NCBI RefSeq assembly: GCF_028416595.1
Contig: NZ_JAMQKC010000001.1
Location: forward strand, 186,001 to 250,000
Length of the DNA stretch: 64,000 nt
Source of the DNA: Aquibacillus salsiterrae
GTDB lineage: Bacteria; Bacillota; Bacilli; Bacillales; Amphibacillaceae
Reading direction: 5' to 3'
The notes beneath the pieces were generated by a model. It did not search any database. It was not told the origin of the DNA and saw only the letters and a program-made list of their open reading frames with translations. Below are positions 35,585 through 45,190 of this stretch, piece after piece; the stretch's first letter is position 1; each line of letters starts with the position of its first letter. The translations under genes were made by a program, and so were the position numbers.

Positions 35585-35612
35585 TATTAATGAAATGTGA
35601 AGAGTTTGTAAA
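35585..35612 (-). promoter_or_regulatory. Pho-box-like repeats upstream of the Na/Pi cotransporter
   Basis: On the minus strand TTTACA, TTCACA and TTAATA are spaced 11 bp apart and all fit TT(A/C/T)A(C/T)A. They lie about 60-85 bp upstream of the start codon. PhoP control is inferred. Confidence 0.65.
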
Positions 35613-35701
35613 GAATTTTCGCTAATTTATTACAATATTTTTATAAGCATCATCTTAAAAACAAGCCAACCATTCCACTCTTTCGTTCTCTTTTTACCTG
35701 A

Positions 35702-35772
35702 AAATAAGAAAAGCGCAAGTCGAGCCTTGCTAGACAGCTCTTGGATTTTTTTATACCTTCTTATATTTTGAA
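35702..35772 (+). repeat. Intergenic repeat family A, short copy
   Basis: ATAAGAAAAGCGCAAGTCGAGCC, TTGCTAGACAGCTCTTGG, TATACCTTCTTATATT. It lies in the intergenic space behind the short NfeD gene. Confidence 0.75.
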
Positions 35773-35806
35773 AAAAAGTATTACTCCTATAAATGAGTAA
35801 TACTTT
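35771..35806 (-). terminator. Terminator of the short NfeD gene
   Basis: AAAGTATTACTC/GAGTAATACTTT, 12-bp stem; T-run on the minus strand. Confidence 0.9.
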
Positions 35807-35820
35807 TAACGATTAATTAA

Positions 35821-36450
35821 TTAACTTTCAACTTTTGATACAAGAATTTTTGTGCCATCTACCTGTTTTACAATTACTGTTGAATTTTTCGGAATCCACT
35901 GGCCACCAGAAATGGCACTATAATCTGTTCCATCAATAGTAATTGTCCCAACAGGATGCATATCAGTTACTGCTATCCCAATTTTGTTAGTTAATGCTTC
36001 ATAGGTTTGATTCATTGTACTGTACCCTGCTTCTTTCGTTAACCTATCTAACAGCGCTAACTTGGTCCACATTCGTCTTTTAGGAAAGACTTTTAAAAAG
36101 ACTAATGAAGTTATACCTCCTATTAGAACTCCTATAACTGCGTACGTTCCTGAAACCCAACTAGGGGCAGTTATCCCAACAGAAACAATCATACATAAAG
36201 CTCCTATAGTTGCTAACGTTCCATCATTTAATAATTTTCCGTCGATAACAATAAACAGGATTCCTAAAAAATAAAGAAGAATCATCATGAAAAACATACT
36301 TGGGTCTAAATAAGATAAAAAGTAAACGGAAATAAAGGCAATTCCTAGTAAGCCAAAAAAGCCTTTCATGTTAACGAATAGCTCACCAATTAAAAATAAC
36401 GTCCCAAAACCAACAATAACAAAACTGAGCCAATCTGCAGCTAACAGCAT
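35821..36450 (-). CDS. Short NfeD-family membrane protein
   Basis: A 209-residue protein. Four or five helices (about residues 8-130) are followed by an OB-fold domain of about 60 residues (IGIAVTDMHPVGTITIDG...STVIVKQVDGTKILV). This is the NfeD architecture without the ClpP-like protease part. Long NfeD proteins partner with SPFH/flotillins; here no flotillin gene is adjacent, and a second NfeD (yqeZ) and floA occur at the right edge. Role is unknown. ATG follows AGAGGGGC. Confidence 0.83.
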   Translation of the reverse strand: MLLAADWLSFVIVGFGTLFLIGELFVNMKGFFGLLGIAFISVYFLSYLDPSMFFMMILLYFLGILFIVIDGKLLNDGTLATIGALCMIVSVGITAPSWVSGTYAVIGVLIGGITSLVFLKVFPKRRMWTKLALLDRLTKEAGYSTMNQTYEALTNKIGIAVTDMHPVGTITIDGTDYSAISGGQWIPKNSTVIVKQVDGTKILVSKVES

Positions 36451-36656
36451 TTTATTTGCCCCTCTCTATAATGGTATATACGATAACAATAGCTAAACCG
36501 TTTCAAAAATTGCATAATAAAAAAAGGATATTGCAAATCATGTAGAACTAATATTTAAGAAAGCTAAAAGACACCTTGTTAAGCCTAAGTTTAAAAAAAT
36601 GCTCCAGCTAAGGACAGCACGGCTATTTAAAGGGTGCCTTAAGGAGGAATTTCACG

Positions 36657-37055
36657 TTGGAATTCATAAAAAAAGTAGTGCTAACACTTGCTCTTATTCT
36701 GTTTGTTATTAGCATATTTAAAGATTTAACCGTCGGGACGATTATCCAACCATCTGAATCCGTATCTGTTCAGGACAATATGCCCCGCGACAAGGAAATG
36801 GATAATAAGGATAACGAAGAAAAGACTGAGAATTCTTTCCCAGATGAGCAAGCCATATCCGACCGATATACAGTAACAAGGATAATGATACAACCAGGAG
36901 ATACTGTCTTAACCATTATTGAAACAATTAATCCGAATATCCCCTCTATGGAGATAACTCAATTAATTGAAGATTTCAAAACATTAAACCCTGGTGTCAA
37001 TCCGCATCAAATTATACCGAATGAATCCTACTTGTTTCCCATCTATGATAACTAA
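36657..37055 (+). CDS. LysM-like membrane-anchored protein, YqfZ-like
   Basis: A 132-residue protein with an N-terminal membrane helix (residues 7-24), a charged spacer (about 40-65) and a C-terminal LysM-like domain (RIMIQPGDTVLTIIETINPN...LNPGVNPHQIIPNESYLFPIY). Probably anchored outside the membrane and bound to peptidoglycan. A TTG at 36657 follows AAGGAGG. Its position before ispG and the LysM-like domain are those of YqfZ in Bacillus subtilis. Confidence 0.78.
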   Translation: MEFIKKVVLTLALILFVISIFKDLTVGTIIQPSESVSVQDNMPRDKEMDNKDNEEKTENSFPDEQAISDRYTVTRIMIQPGDTVLTIIETINPNIPSMEITQLIEDFKTLNPGVNPHQIIPNESYLFPIYDN

Positions 37056-37143
37056 GAAAAGCGAAAGCGCCTTGCTCAAGACCCGAGGGGCTAAGGAGAG
37101 GAGTAGACAGCTCTTGGATCTTTTTCACTTTTGTATCTTGTAA
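37052..37143 (+). repeat. Intergenic repeat family A, long copy
   Basis: ACTAAGAAAAGCGAAAGCGCC, CAAGACCCGAGGGG, GTAGACAGCTCTTGGATC, CACTTTTGTATCTTG. It directly overlaps the stop codon of the LysM-like gene. Confidence 0.7.
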
Positions 37144-37246
37144 AAAAATAGTGTTTGTCACTTCTAATTTTAATCCATTAGCTTTATAATGGACAGTGGC
37201 AACTACGGATAGATTATTCGCGATTTATAAAGGAGCGATATAGAGA

Positions 37247-38335
37247 ATGGCGTTAACCCATAGAAAAGATACGAGACCTGTTAAAGTAGGTAACCTCATC
37301 ATTGGTGGGCGCGATGAAGTCGTGATTCAATCGATGACAACCACCAAGACACATGATGTAGAAGCAACAGTTGCAGAAATTAAACGATTGGAAGAAGCTG
37401 GATGCCAAGTTGTTCGAGTAGCATGTCCAGATGAACGTGCAGCAAACGCAATCCCAGAAATAAAAAAGAGAATAAATATTCCTTTAGTTGTTGATATTCA
37501 TTTTAATTATAAATTAGCACTTAAAGCAATTGAAGGCGGAGCAGACAAAATTAGAATTAATCCGGGAAATATCGGTAAACGTGATAAGGTTGAAGCAGTC
37601 GTCAATGCAGCAAAGGCCAAAGGAATCCCTATTCGAATCGGTGTAAATGCTGGTTCCCTAGAACGACATATTTTAGAAAAATACGGATATCCAACAGCAG
37701 CAGGCATGGTGGAAAGTGCTTTACATCACATCAAAATTCTAGAAGACTTGGATTTTCATGACATTATTGTATCATTAAAGGCATCAGATGTTAGACTCGC
37801 TATCGAAGCTTATGAAAAAGCAGCTGAGGTGATAAATTATCCACTTCATTTAGGTATTACGGAGTCAGGCACATTATTTGCAGGTAGTATAAAAAGTGCT
37901 GCTGGGATGGGTGCGATACTAAGCAAAGGAATTGGAAGTACAATGCGAATCTCACTAAGTGCAGACCCTGTCGAGGAAGTGAAGGTTGCACGTGAGCTGT
38001 TAAAAACATTTGGCCTAGCCTCCAATGCCGCCACATTAATTTCTTGTCCAACATGTGGTCGTATCGAAATTGATTTAATCAAAATTGCCAACGAGGTGGA
38101 AGAATACATCTCAACAATCAAGGCCCCCATAAAAGTAGCTGTCCTCGGCTGTGCGGTTAATGGACCTGGTGAAGCTCGCGAGGCCGACATCGGTATTGCG
38201 GGAGCACGTGGTGAAGGTTTACTTTTTAGACATGGGGAAATAATCCGTAAAGTACCGGAAGAAACCATGGTAGATGAACTGAAAAAAGAAGTAGATAAAA
38301 TTGCACAAGAATATTACGAAAAAATTAGCGAATAA
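37247..38335 (+). CDS. ispG: 4-hydroxy-3-methylbut-2-enyl diphosphate synthase IspG (flavodoxin type)
   Basis: A 362-residue enzyme of the methylerythritol phosphate route, converting MEcPP to HMBPP. A TIM barrel (about 1-255) is followed by a [4Fe-4S] domain: cysteines in SCPTCGR and in GCAVNGPGE. Strong site AAAGGAGCG. Together with ispH (41950) it provides the last two steps of isoprenoid precursor synthesis. A terminator follows, shared with the convergent yqfX. Confidence 0.97.
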   Translation: MALTHRKDTRPVKVGNLIIGGRDEVVIQSMTTTKTHDVEATVAEIKRLEEAGCQVVRVACPDERAANAIPEIKKRINIPLVVDIHFNYKLALKAIEGGADKIRINPGNIGKRDKVEAVVNAAKAKGIPIRIGVNAGSLERHILEKYGYPTAAGMVESALHHIKILEDLDFHDIIVSLKASDVRLAIEAYEKAAEVINYPLHLGITESGTLFAGSIKSAAGMGAILSKGIGSTMRISLSADPVEEVKVARELLKTFGLASNAATLISCPTCGRIEIDLIKIANEVEEYISTIKAPIKVAVLGCAVNGPGEAREADIGIAGARGEGLLFRHGEIIRKVPEETMVDELKKEVDKIAQEYYEKISE

Positions 38336-38337
38336 GA

Positions 38338-38369
38338 AAAAGAGCCTAGCATATGCCAGGCTCTTTTTC
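38338..38369 (+). terminator. Bidirectional terminator between ispG and yqfX
   Basis: AGAGCCTAGC/GCCAGGCTCT (one A-C mismatch) with flanking A and T runs. Confidence 0.9.
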
Positions 38370-38370
38370 T

Positions 38371-38793
38371 TTATACAAATGGAGCAATAAACAAAGTGAT
38401 AATAATGGAAATCGCACCTGCTGTAATAGCTGTGTTACCAAGAGTATCTGCACCTCTATTTTTTGAAATAAACCCGAAAATGATACCTGCTGCACCCAAT
38501 AAGATTGGAGCTACAAAGAAAGATAATACGGAAAGGATCAGCGCAAGCCAACCGAAACCAGTTTTTACTTCTGATTTCATTTCCGTTTCTTGATCGGTCG
38601 CTTCAATAGGGCGGTCAAATTCGGTAGCAGTCATTTCTTGTGCTATTTCTGTATCACGCTTACGCTTATAGGCTTCATCTAAAGAATATACTTCTTCATC
38701 CTGCCTAGATGTAGCGACAGTAGGTTCTTCTTCCCCAATTTTTGGGGCTTCTTCTATTTCGGCGCTTCGTTCCTTACGATACGATTCGTCCAT
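38371..38793 (-). CDS. yqfX: YqfX-like membrane protein
   Basis: A 140-residue protein: about 85 residues of acidic, charged sequence with two DE(S/A)Y(R/K)K repeats (MDESYRKER, LDEAYKRKR), followed by two helices with GWLALILSVLSFF and ILLGAAGIIFGFI. The glycine/alanine pattern is that of small DUF4190-like membrane proteins. ATG at 38793 is preferred; a longer GTG start at 38808 has no added support. It is downstream of ispG, as in Bacillus subtilis. Function unknown. Confidence 0.8.
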   Translation of the reverse strand: MDESYRKERSAEIEEAPKIGEEEPTVATSRQDEEVYSLDEAYKRKRDTEIAQEMTATEFDRPIEATDQETEMKSEVKTGFGWLALILSVLSFFVAPILLGAAGIIFGFISKNRGADTLGNTAITAGAISIIITLFIAPFV

Positions 38794-38881
38794 AGTTAGA
38801 ACCCTCACTTTCTTTTTTCGAGGTGCACTATTATCTTATGGAATTATTTAAAAATATTACAAGGAACATTCATCCATTTTA

Positions 38882-39000
38882 TATAAGAAAAGCGCAAGTC
38901 GCGCCTTCGAAACAAGCAAACCACTTGTTTCTGCGATGTCTATTCTTAGAAGTGTTCCTTAGTGCCCACCCCCGACAAGCTTCATTTTTTCTTATCTTAT
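38882..39000 (+). repeat. Intergenic repeat family A, long variant copy
   Basis: ATAAGAAAAGCGCAAGTCGCGCC at the left end and TTTTTTCTTATCTT at the right. The interior has a GAAACAAG...CTTGTTTC hairpin and TAGAAGTGTTCCTTAG, which it shares with the next copy. No gene is seen from 38794 to 39095. Confidence 0.65.
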
Positions 39001-39095
39001 AAAAAAAGTAACTATTAAGAACAATTTAGCAAATTGGAGCATAGACTAAATATGTCCATTCAGTACTGATAAATCAGGTAACGGGGAGTTTTCAA

Positions 39096-39380
39096 ATGAG
39101 TAATATTGTTAAACAGATGGTTATCAAAAAATTAAGAAGCATTACGCCTAATGAGCTTTTAGGCTACAGTAAAGAATACGGAATTTCGATTACTAAACAA
39201 CAGGCTGAAGAAATTACTAATTACTTAAGTAAGACAAAACTAAATCCAATGGAAGAAAAGGATCGTTTAAAATTATTCAAAAAACTTGCTCAAATTACTG
39301 ACCTGAAAACAGCACAAAAAGCACAAAAACTCTTTGCAAAATTGGTCAAGGAATACGGAGTCGAATCGTGGTTTAAATAA
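39096..39380 (+). CDS. yqfT: YqfT-like protein (DUF2624)
   Basis: A 94-residue soluble helical protein with conserved KQMVIKKLRSITPNELLGYS, a LysM-free, probably three-helix fold, and a basic C-terminus. It belongs to DUF2624, restricted to Bacillaceae; function unknown. ATG follows GGGGAG. In Bacillus subtilis it stands beside nfo, as here; the usual zur and yqfU are missing upstream. Confidence 0.83.
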   Translation: MSNIVKQMVIKKLRSITPNELLGYSKEYGISITKQQAEEITNYLSKTKLNPMEEKDRLKLFKKLAQITDLKTAQKAQKLFAKLVKEYGVESWFK

Positions 39381-39480
39381 GAAAAGCACAGTGTAGATTC
39401 TTGGAAGTGTTCCTTGTCGCTAGCAAACCTAAGGCAAGCCCCTCTTGAAGAAGCTTGCCTTAGGACCGTGCTGGGTAAAT
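39377..39480 (+). repeat. Intergenic repeat family A, variant copy
   Basis: TAAGAAAAGCACAG, GGAAGTGTTCCTTGTCGC and a hairpin CCTAAGGCAAG/CTTGCCTTAGG. It begins at the yqfT stop codon; the right end lacks the usual TTTCTTAT. Confidence 0.5.
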
Positions 39481-39514
39481 AGCCGTGATTGCTTAGAACA
39501 CAAATAAAATTACG

Positions 39515-40405
39515 TTATTGACTAAGAATTCGATCTTTCAAATCTGAAACAAAGGCTTCTCCCTGAAGCATCTCAATTTCAAACCGATATGGAGGTTTTT
39601 TGTTTTTCTTGTCTTCACCAACATATGGGGTTTCTAATATTTTAGGTAATTCCTTTAATTGTGGATGATGAACAATATACCTTAACGCATCATACCCTAT
39701 ATGACCAAAGCCAATGTTTTCATGTCGGTCTTTATGTGCACCACGTTCATTCTTACTATCATTAACGTGAATAACTTTAAGCCGATCAATCCCAATAATA
39801 CGATCAAATTGATCTAAAACCCCATCGAAATCATTGATTATATCATAGCCAGCATCATGAATATGGCACGTATCTAAACAAATAGATAAACGGTCATTGT
39901 TCGTCACTCCATTTATAATCTCAGCTAATTCCTCAAAGGACCTTCCAATCTCAGAACCTTTTCCAGCCATAGTTTCCAGAGCAATTTGGATATTCTGATT
40001 TGATTCTAACACTTCATTTAATCCTTCAATAATTTTAGCGATACCTTTATCAGAACCTTCCCCAACATGTGAGCCTGGATGTAAAACAATCTGATTGGCA
40101 CCAATTGCTTCTGAACGTTCAATCTCACTACGTAAAAAATTCACACCTAATTCAAAGGTTTCCTTTTTATTTGTATTTCCAATATTAATAATGTAAGGTG
40201 CATGAACAACAATTTCTTCCAATCCGTTGTTCTTCATATGTTTTATACCTTCTTCGATATTGAGTTCTTCGATTGGTTTTCTCCTCGTATTTTGAGGTGC
40301 TCCTGTATAAATCATAAAAACATTCGCTCCGTATGTTTTTGCTTCCTCACTAGAGCCAAGTAGCATTTTTTTACCACTCATGGAAACATGTGATCCAATT
40401 TTCAA
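39515..40405 (-). CDS. nfo: Endonuclease IV (apurinic/apyrimidinic)
   Basis: A 296-residue TIM-barrel zinc enzyme that cuts DNA at abasic sites. Metal ligands appear in [55 protein letters not shown] and ILETPYVG. Start is TTG at 40405 with GAGGTG nine bases before. Nfo protects dormant spore DNA in Bacillus. It shares no bases with cshB, about 50 bp away. Confidence 0.96.
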   Translation of the reverse strand: MKIGSHVSMSGKKMLLGSSEEAKTYGANVFMIYTGAPQNTRRKPIEELNIEEGIKHMKNNGLEEIVVHAPYIINIGNTNKKETFELGVNFLRSEIERSEAIGANQIVLHPGSHVGEGSDKGIAKIIEGLNEVLESNQNIQIALETMAGKGSEIGRSFEELAEIINGVTNNDRLSICLDTCHIHDAGYDIINDFDGVLDQFDRIIGIDRLKVIHVNDSKNERGAHKDRHENIGFGHIGYDALRYIVHHPQLKELPKILETPYVGEDKKNKKPPYRFEIEMLQGEAFVSDLKDRILSQ

Positions 40406-40455
40406 TTGATAACACCTCTTTCTATCTTATGATAATAATTATAACATACAAATTA

Positions 40456-41769
40456 TTATTTTTTGTGTTTAACATTTTTTTGTAAACGTTTCTTGATTTT
40501 TTCCTGCTGAAATTTCATTTTTTTCTTATATCCAGGTTTAACCTTTTTTGGTTTTTTGACTTTTTTCCATGCTTCCTTATCGACTTCATTATCTTTTTTC
40601 AATCGCAAGTTTCTTTCGTTCCAAGCCTTCGATTCAACCCATTCCCCATTTTTAATATCATAACTTTCAAAGGAGAGACCTTTTGTTTCTAACTTTTCAA
40701 TCAGCCTTATATCTTCATCCTTATAGACACTAATCGCTGTACCTTCTGCGCCAGCACGTGCAGTTCTACCAACACGATGAATATAGAATTCTTCCTCTTT
40801 AGGTAATTGAGCGTTAATTACATGACTAACTCCCTTTATATCAATACCCCTTGCTGCCAAATCAGTTGCAACAATAAACTGATACTTAAGAGCTTGAATA
40901 TCTTTTAAGACGCGCTTTCTTTCTCTTGGTGTCAATCCACCATGGATCAACCCCACTTCTAAGCCCTTTTCGTTTAATTCAGCAGCTAGTTCATTAGCCA
41001 GTTCTTTACCATTCGTAAAAATGATAGCTAAATATGGTTGGATGGTCTGAGTAATGTTGAATACAACCTGTGACACGGATTTATGTCTGAGTGGAACTAA
41101 TCGATGCTCCATTGTTTCCGGAGATAAATGGTCTTCTATTTTAATATACGTAGGTTGTTCAAGGTATTTCTTTAAAAAAGGTTGCAAACGTTCTGGAATC
41201 GTTGCAGAAAACACCATAACTTGAACATCATGATTCATTTTAACTAATGTTTGATCAACTTCCTTGATTAATCCTAAGTCAAGCATGAGGTCTGTTTCAT
41301 CAATAACAAAGGCCTTAGCAGAAAATAAATCAAGAGCACCTTCCTGGACTAGGTCTAACAACCGTCCGGGCGTTGCAATTACAATTTGTGGTTGCTCCTT
41401 TAATTTCTCAATTGTTCTTTTTTTGTCGGTTCCACCAATAAAAAGCTTTGCATGCCACTCTTGTTCTTTTTTTGCAAATTCAATAATTTTTTTAACCTCG
41501 TTGTAAATTTGTGTAGCTAATTCTCGCGTAGGTGCAGTTACAACAAATTGAACTTCCTTCTTAGATTCATCTAACGAATTCAATAACGGTAAAAGATAGG
41601 CATGGGTTTTACCTGAGCCTGTTTGGGATTGACCAATAATACTTTCACCTCGAAGTGCAGCAGGGATAACTTTTTGCTGTATAGGTGTTGGTTCATGAAA
41701 ACCTAATTGGTCAATAACCTGATTTATCGTAGATGTTAATGCGTACTGTTTAAATTGATGATTATTCAT
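40456..41769 (-). CDS. cshB: DEAD-box RNA helicase CshB
   Basis: A 437-residue helicase, as long as Bacillus CshB. Q motif GFHEPTPIQQ, motif I GQSQTGSGKT, motif Ia PTREL, motif II DETD (a DEXD variant, not DEAD), motif III SAT, motif V TDLAARGID, motif VI HRVGRTARAG. A very basic tail (VKKPKKVKPGYKKKMKFQ) follows. It remodels RNA structure, especially in the cold. ATG at 41769 follows AAAAAGGAG. Its neighbours nfo and ispH are conserved. Confidence 0.94.
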   Translation of the reverse strand: MNNHQFKQYALTSTINQVIDQLGFHEPTPIQQKVIPAALRGESIIGQSQTGSGKTHAYLLPLLNSLDESKKEVQFVVTAPTRELATQIYNEVKKIIEFAKKEQEWHAKLFIGGTDKKRTIEKLKEQPQIVIATPGRLLDLVQEGALDLFSAKAFVIDETDLMLDLGLIKEVDQTLVKMNHDVQVMVFSATIPERLQPFLKKYLEQPTYIKIEDHLSPETMEHRLVPLRHKSVSQVVFNITQTIQPYLAIIFTNGKELANELAAELNEKGLEVGLIHGGLTPRERKRVLKDIQALKYQFIVATDLAARGIDIKGVSHVINAQLPKEEEFYIHRVGRTARAGAEGTAISVYKDEDIRLIEKLETKGLSFESYDIKNGEWVESKAWNERNLRLKKDNEVDKEAWKKVKKPKKVKPGYKKKMKFQQEKIKKRLQKNVKHKK

Positions 41770-41859
41770 TATAATACTCCTTTTTCCTCTATAGACATGG
41801 TCCATTTTCTATTATAGGTTAGAAACACATAAATTGCACATCCAGCTAATTAATTATCT

Positions 41860-41888
41860 TTGTCAACTAATAGTTTTACCTTTATAAT
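41860..41888 (+). promoter_or_regulatory. SigmaA promoter of ispH
   Basis: TTGTCA, 17 bp, TATAAT; the ATG of ispH is 61 bases downstream. Confidence 0.8.
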
Positions 41889-41949
41889 GAAACTAATGCC
41901 TAAACATTGCAAACTCTAAACTTTCACCATCACCAAAGGGGGAATTACA

Positions 41950-42894
41950 ATGGAAGTTATCAAAATTGCACCGAGAGGCTATTGTTACGGCGTAGTTGAC
42001 GCGATGGTAATTGCTCAAAATGCAATCAAAGATAAAAACTTGCCTAGACCGATCTATATTTTAGGAATGATTGTCCATAACTCTCATGTAACAGATGCAT
42101 TTAAAAACGAAGGTGTCATTACACTTGATGGTAAAAATAGAGAAGAATTACTAGAAGAAATAAATGAGGGAACAGTTATTTTCACCGCTCATGGTGTATC
42201 ACCACAAGTGAAGGAACGCGCAAAACAAAAGGGACTTACTGTACTAGATGCAACTTGTCCCGATGTAACAAGAACCCATGACTTAATAAGAGACAAAGTA
42301 AAAGAAAATTATGAAATCGTCTATATTGGAAAAAAAGGACATCCTGAACCAGAAGGCGCCGTTGGTGTTGCCCCTGGTCATGTTCATTTAGTCCAAACAG
42401 AGGCAGACGTGAAAAAATTAAACTTAACCAATGAAAAAATACTTGTAACGAACCAAACGACAATGAGTCAATGGGATGTTTATGATGTGATGCAGACAGT
42501 AAAAGAAAAATATCCTCAAACAGAAATGATCCAAGAAATTTGTATGGCAACACAAGTTCGACAAGAAGCCGTTGCAGAACAAGCGAAAGAGGCTGATTTA
42601 ACTTTAGTTGTTGGCGACCCAAGAAGTAACAATTCCAACCGGCTTGCACAGGTATCTGAGGAAATTGCTGGCACAAAAGCTTACCGAATTGCCGATGTTT
42701 CTGCAATTAAACTTGATTGGTTAAAAGGGGTAAACAAGGTTGCTATTACTGCAGGTGCCTCTACACCTACACCTATTACTAAAGAAGTGATAACGTTTAT
42801 TGAAGCTTATAATGACCAGGATGAGACTTCTTGGGATACGACATCAAAAGTTGATAGAAGAAAAATTTTACCAAAAGTTAAGGTGAAAAAGTAA
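41950..42894 (+). CDS. ispH: 4-hydroxy-3-methylbut-2-enyl diphosphate reductase IspH
   Basis: A 314-residue [4Fe-4S] enzyme that reduces HMBPP to IPP and DMAPP, the last step of the MEP route. Cluster ligands are Cys12 (GYCYG), the Cys of ATCPDV and the Cys of EICMAT; substrate-binding HNSHV and GHPEPEGA are present. ATG follows AAAGGGGG. It has its own promoter and terminator. Confidence 0.97.
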   Translation: MEVIKIAPRGYCYGVVDAMVIAQNAIKDKNLPRPIYILGMIVHNSHVTDAFKNEGVITLDGKNREELLEEINEGTVIFTAHGVSPQVKERAKQKGLTVLDATCPDVTRTHDLIRDKVKENYEIVYIGKKGHPEPEGAVGVAPGHVHLVQTEADVKKLNLTNEKILVTNQTTMSQWDVYDVMQTVKEKYPQTEMIQEICMATQVRQEAVAEQAKEADLTLVVGDPRSNNSNRLAQVSEEIAGTKAYRIADVSAIKLDWLKGVNKVAITAGASTPTPITKEVITFIEAYNDQDETSWDTTSKVDRRKILPKVKVKK

Positions 42895-42919
42895 CAATTA
42901 GCCTAAACGTTGACAAAAA

Positions 42920-42966
42920 ATTGCCCACCACCAACTTACAGAATAGGTGTGGGCAATCATTTTTAA
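42920..42966 (+). terminator. Terminator of ispH
   Basis: ATTGCCCAC/GTGGGCAAT followed by TCATTTTT. Confidence 0.8.
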
Positions 42967-43030
42967 AAGATAAGAAAGTATAAAAAGATCCAAGAGTTGT
43001 CTAGCTCCGTGCGCCTGCGCTTTTCCTATG
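42967..43030 (-). repeat. Intergenic repeat family A, reverse short copy
   Basis: AAGATAAGAAAGTATAAAAAGATCC, AAGAG..GTCTAGCTCC, GCGCTTTTCC: the exact reverse complement order of the family, oriented toward ispH. Confidence 0.75.
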
Positions 43031-43057
43031 CTTTAAAATGCAAGCTTTCCTAGACTC

Positions 43058-44176
43058 CTATAAAAATTGAAAAGGATCAGTGTTAACCGAAGAAACAATA
43101 ATTTCGATCGTTTCCCCTTCACCATTTAATTTTTCTTCTAAATAGTGCTTAACTGCATGTGTTAGATGATTTTCCACATAATGGCCTACATCAATCATCT
43201 TTAGCCCTGCTTGCCATCCATCTTGTGCATCGTGGAATGTTAAATCACCCGTTAGATAGACATCTACATCATGACTAATTGCAGTTTCAATAAAATCTTC
43301 TCCACTTCCACCAAGCACAGCAATTTTTTTGACTGTTTCATGCAAATCACCTATTACACGGACTGCTGGTAAGTCTAAACGATCCTTTACAAATTGACAA
43401 AACTCTTTTAAGCTAATCGGTTCCTTTAATTGCCCAATGCGGCCGGCCCCAATATCATTCCCTTTGTTCCATAGTGGAATAAGGTCGTATGCCACTTCTT
43501 CGTAAGGATGAACATCGGTAATGACAGTAAGCAAATGGGAAATTTGATCTTCTCTAATAATCGTTTCAACTTTAACCTCGTTCACCTTTTTGAGACTGTC
43601 TATCTCACCTAAATGAGGGTTACTACCTTTTAATGGTTTAAATGCACCTACACCTTTAGACGTAAAGGAGCAATGACTATAGTTACCAAGGTGTCCTGCC
43701 CCGGCATTTCCTAACTTTTCAATAAGGTTAGACGCATGAGACTCAGGGACATACACAATCAATTTAAATAATTTCATAGTTGCGGACTTAACTAACACTT
43801 TGGTCGGATGAATCGAGAGTTTATCCATGATAATATCACTTACACCACCAGATGTTATATCCAAATTCGTATGCGCTGCGTAAACAGTAATATTATTTTT
43901 GATAAGTTTTTCAATTGTACGCCCTTTTGGATCTTCCACATTGATCTGTTTCAATGGACTAAATAAAATAGGATGGTGCGCAATGATCAGATCCACGTTT
44001 TTTTCAACTGCTTCATCTACCACACTTTCTATTACATCAAGTGTGACCATCACTTTTTGAACTGTTCGGTCCAAAGACCCAATTTGAAGTCCTACGCTGT
44101 CCCATTGGTATGCTAGCGATTTTGGTGCCCAAGCTTCGAATATCTGAACTAACCGTTTACCTTGGATTTCACTCAC
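43058..44176 (-). CDS. yqfO: Nif3-like dinuclear metal-centre protein YqfO
   Basis: A 372-residue two-part protein. NIF3-type N- and C-terminal segments (with metal-binding IIAHHPILF and, near the end, DVGHYVENH) enclose a PII-like insert in the middle (about 125-230). It may be a GTP cyclohydrolase-like or cell-division-related protein; function not settled. The GTG start overlaps the trmK stop by four bases (GTGA), so translation is coupled. Confidence 0.9.
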   Translation of the reverse strand: MSEIQGKRLVQIFEAWAPKSLAYQWDSVGLQIGSLDRTVQKVMVTLDVIESVVDEAVEKNVDLIIAHHPILFSPLKQINVEDPKGRTIEKLIKNNITVYAAHTNLDITSGGVSDIIMDKLSIHPTKVLVKSATMKLFKLIVYVPESHASNLIEKLGNAGAGHLGNYSHCSFTSKGVGAFKPLKGSNPHLGEIDSLKKVNEVKVETIIREDQISHLLTVITDVHPYEEVAYDLIPLWNKGNDIGAGRIGQLKEPISLKEFCQFVKDRLDLPAVRVIGDLHETVKKIAVLGGSGEDFIETAISHDVDVYLTGDLTFHDAQDGWQAGLKMIDVGHYVENHLTHAVKHYLEEKLNGEGETIEIIVSSVNTDPFQFL

Positions 44177-44877
44177 GATAGCACTTCCTTTATCATTTGT
44201 ATTTCTTCCTTAAAACAATCTAGTTTAGCATGATCCAATTCTTTAGCCTGCATCATTTGTTTAACTGCGCGTTCTTTTCTATCTTTCTCTACTTGCCATT
44301 TCTCTATAAAAGGTTCAGATTTTTCTTGTAACAATAATGGACCGAATAGTAATTGTTTTTTTACTAAGGTTGGGTGATAGTTGGAATTGGCATTACCCCT
44401 ATCCGCAACTAATACTTCGTAAATGTGACCGTCTTCTTTAACGATCCGCTCTTTGACTAAATCAAACCCGTTTTGATAAAACCAAGTTCGTATTGAACTT
44501 GCATCAACGTTAGGCTGTGTAATTATACGGTTAACCTTATCAAGTTTCGCTTTTCCTTCTTCCAATATTGTTGTAATAAGACTACCACCCATACCAGCAA
44601 TAACGATTTGCTCTACTTCACTTTCTTTCAATATAGCTAAGCCATTACCTTTTCTGACATCAATGCGGCTTGATAGATTGTAATGCTTGACATTGGTAAC
44701 GGCACTTTGAAACGGTCCTTCATTTACCTCACCTGCTATGGCCTTGGCTTCAATATCTTTCGTACATACATAGCAAGGAAGATAGGCATGATCTGAACCT
44801 ATATCAGCAAAGTTAGCCTTTTTTGGAATGTACGTTGCTACGGTTTTCAAACGTTCTGATAACATAAGTTGATTCAT
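44173..44877 (-). CDS. trmK: tRNA (adenine-N1)-methyltransferase TrmK
   Basis: A 234-residue Rossmann methyltransferase that modifies A22 of bacterial tRNAs. The SAM motif is FADIGSDHAYLP (about residues 22-33), followed by IAGEVNEGPF and, later, IAGMGGSLI. A coiled-coil C-terminal helix pair ends the protein. ATG at 44877 follows GGAGGATG. Conserved neighbour of yqfO; essential or near-essential in several Gram-positives. Confidence 0.92.
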   Translation of the reverse strand: MNQLMLSERLKTVATYIPKKANFADIGSDHAYLPCYVCTKDIEAKAIAGEVNEGPFQSAVTNVKHYNLSSRIDVRKGNGLAILKESEVEQIVIAGMGGSLITTILEEGKAKLDKVNRIITQPNVDASSIRTWFYQNGFDLVKERIVKEDGHIYEVLVADRGNANSNYHPTLVKKQLLFGPLLLQEKSEPFIEKWQVEKDRKERAVKQMMQAKELDHAKLDCFKEEIQMIKEVLS

Positions 44878-44903
44878 CAATGACATCCTCCACACACATT
44901 TTT

Positions 44904-45060
44904 ATAAGAAAAGCGCAGGGGGCCTTGGTCACCCCCGACAAGCTTAAGCAGAAAATCTATGTGTCGCTCTTTGACACAAAGATTTTCTGCTTAAGACCTC
45001 GAGGGGGTAGGCGCCCGGAGCTAGACAGCTCTTGCATTTTTTATACTTTCTTATCTTATA
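44904..45060 (+). repeat. Intergenic repeat family A, long copy with 16-bp palindromic arms
   Basis: It has the family ends (ATAAGAAAAGCGCAGGGGGCC / TACTTTCTTATCTTAT). Inside lie perfect inverted arms CTTAAGCAGAAAATCT (44943-44958) and AGATTTTCTGCTTAAG (44980-44995) around TGTGTCGCTCTTTGACACA. Confidence 0.8.
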
Positions 45061-45149
45061 AGAAAAGCGCTGGGGGCCTTGGTCACCCCTGAAAAGCAAG
45101 ACAAGTCCTGACGTGACGGCCTTTGCCACAAAAGGACTTGTCTTATGAA
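45058..45149 (+). repeat. Intergenic repeat family A, adjacent second copy
   Basis: Begins TATAAGAAAAGCGCTGGGGGCC directly where the previous copy ends. It carries arms AAGACAAGTCCT/AGGACTTGTCTT (45098-45109/45133-45144) around CGTGACGGCCTTTGCCACA. The right family end is missing. Confidence 0.7.
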
Positions 45150-45152
45150 ATA

Positions 45153-45178
45153 AAAGCTTTCTGCATGCAGAAAGCTTT
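45153..45178 (-). terminator. Terminator of cccA
   Basis: A 26-base perfect palindrome centred on TGCATGCA with AAAGCTTTC arms; the minus strand continues TATTTCAT. Confidence 0.75.
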
Positions 45179-45190
45179 GGTTTTATTGCA

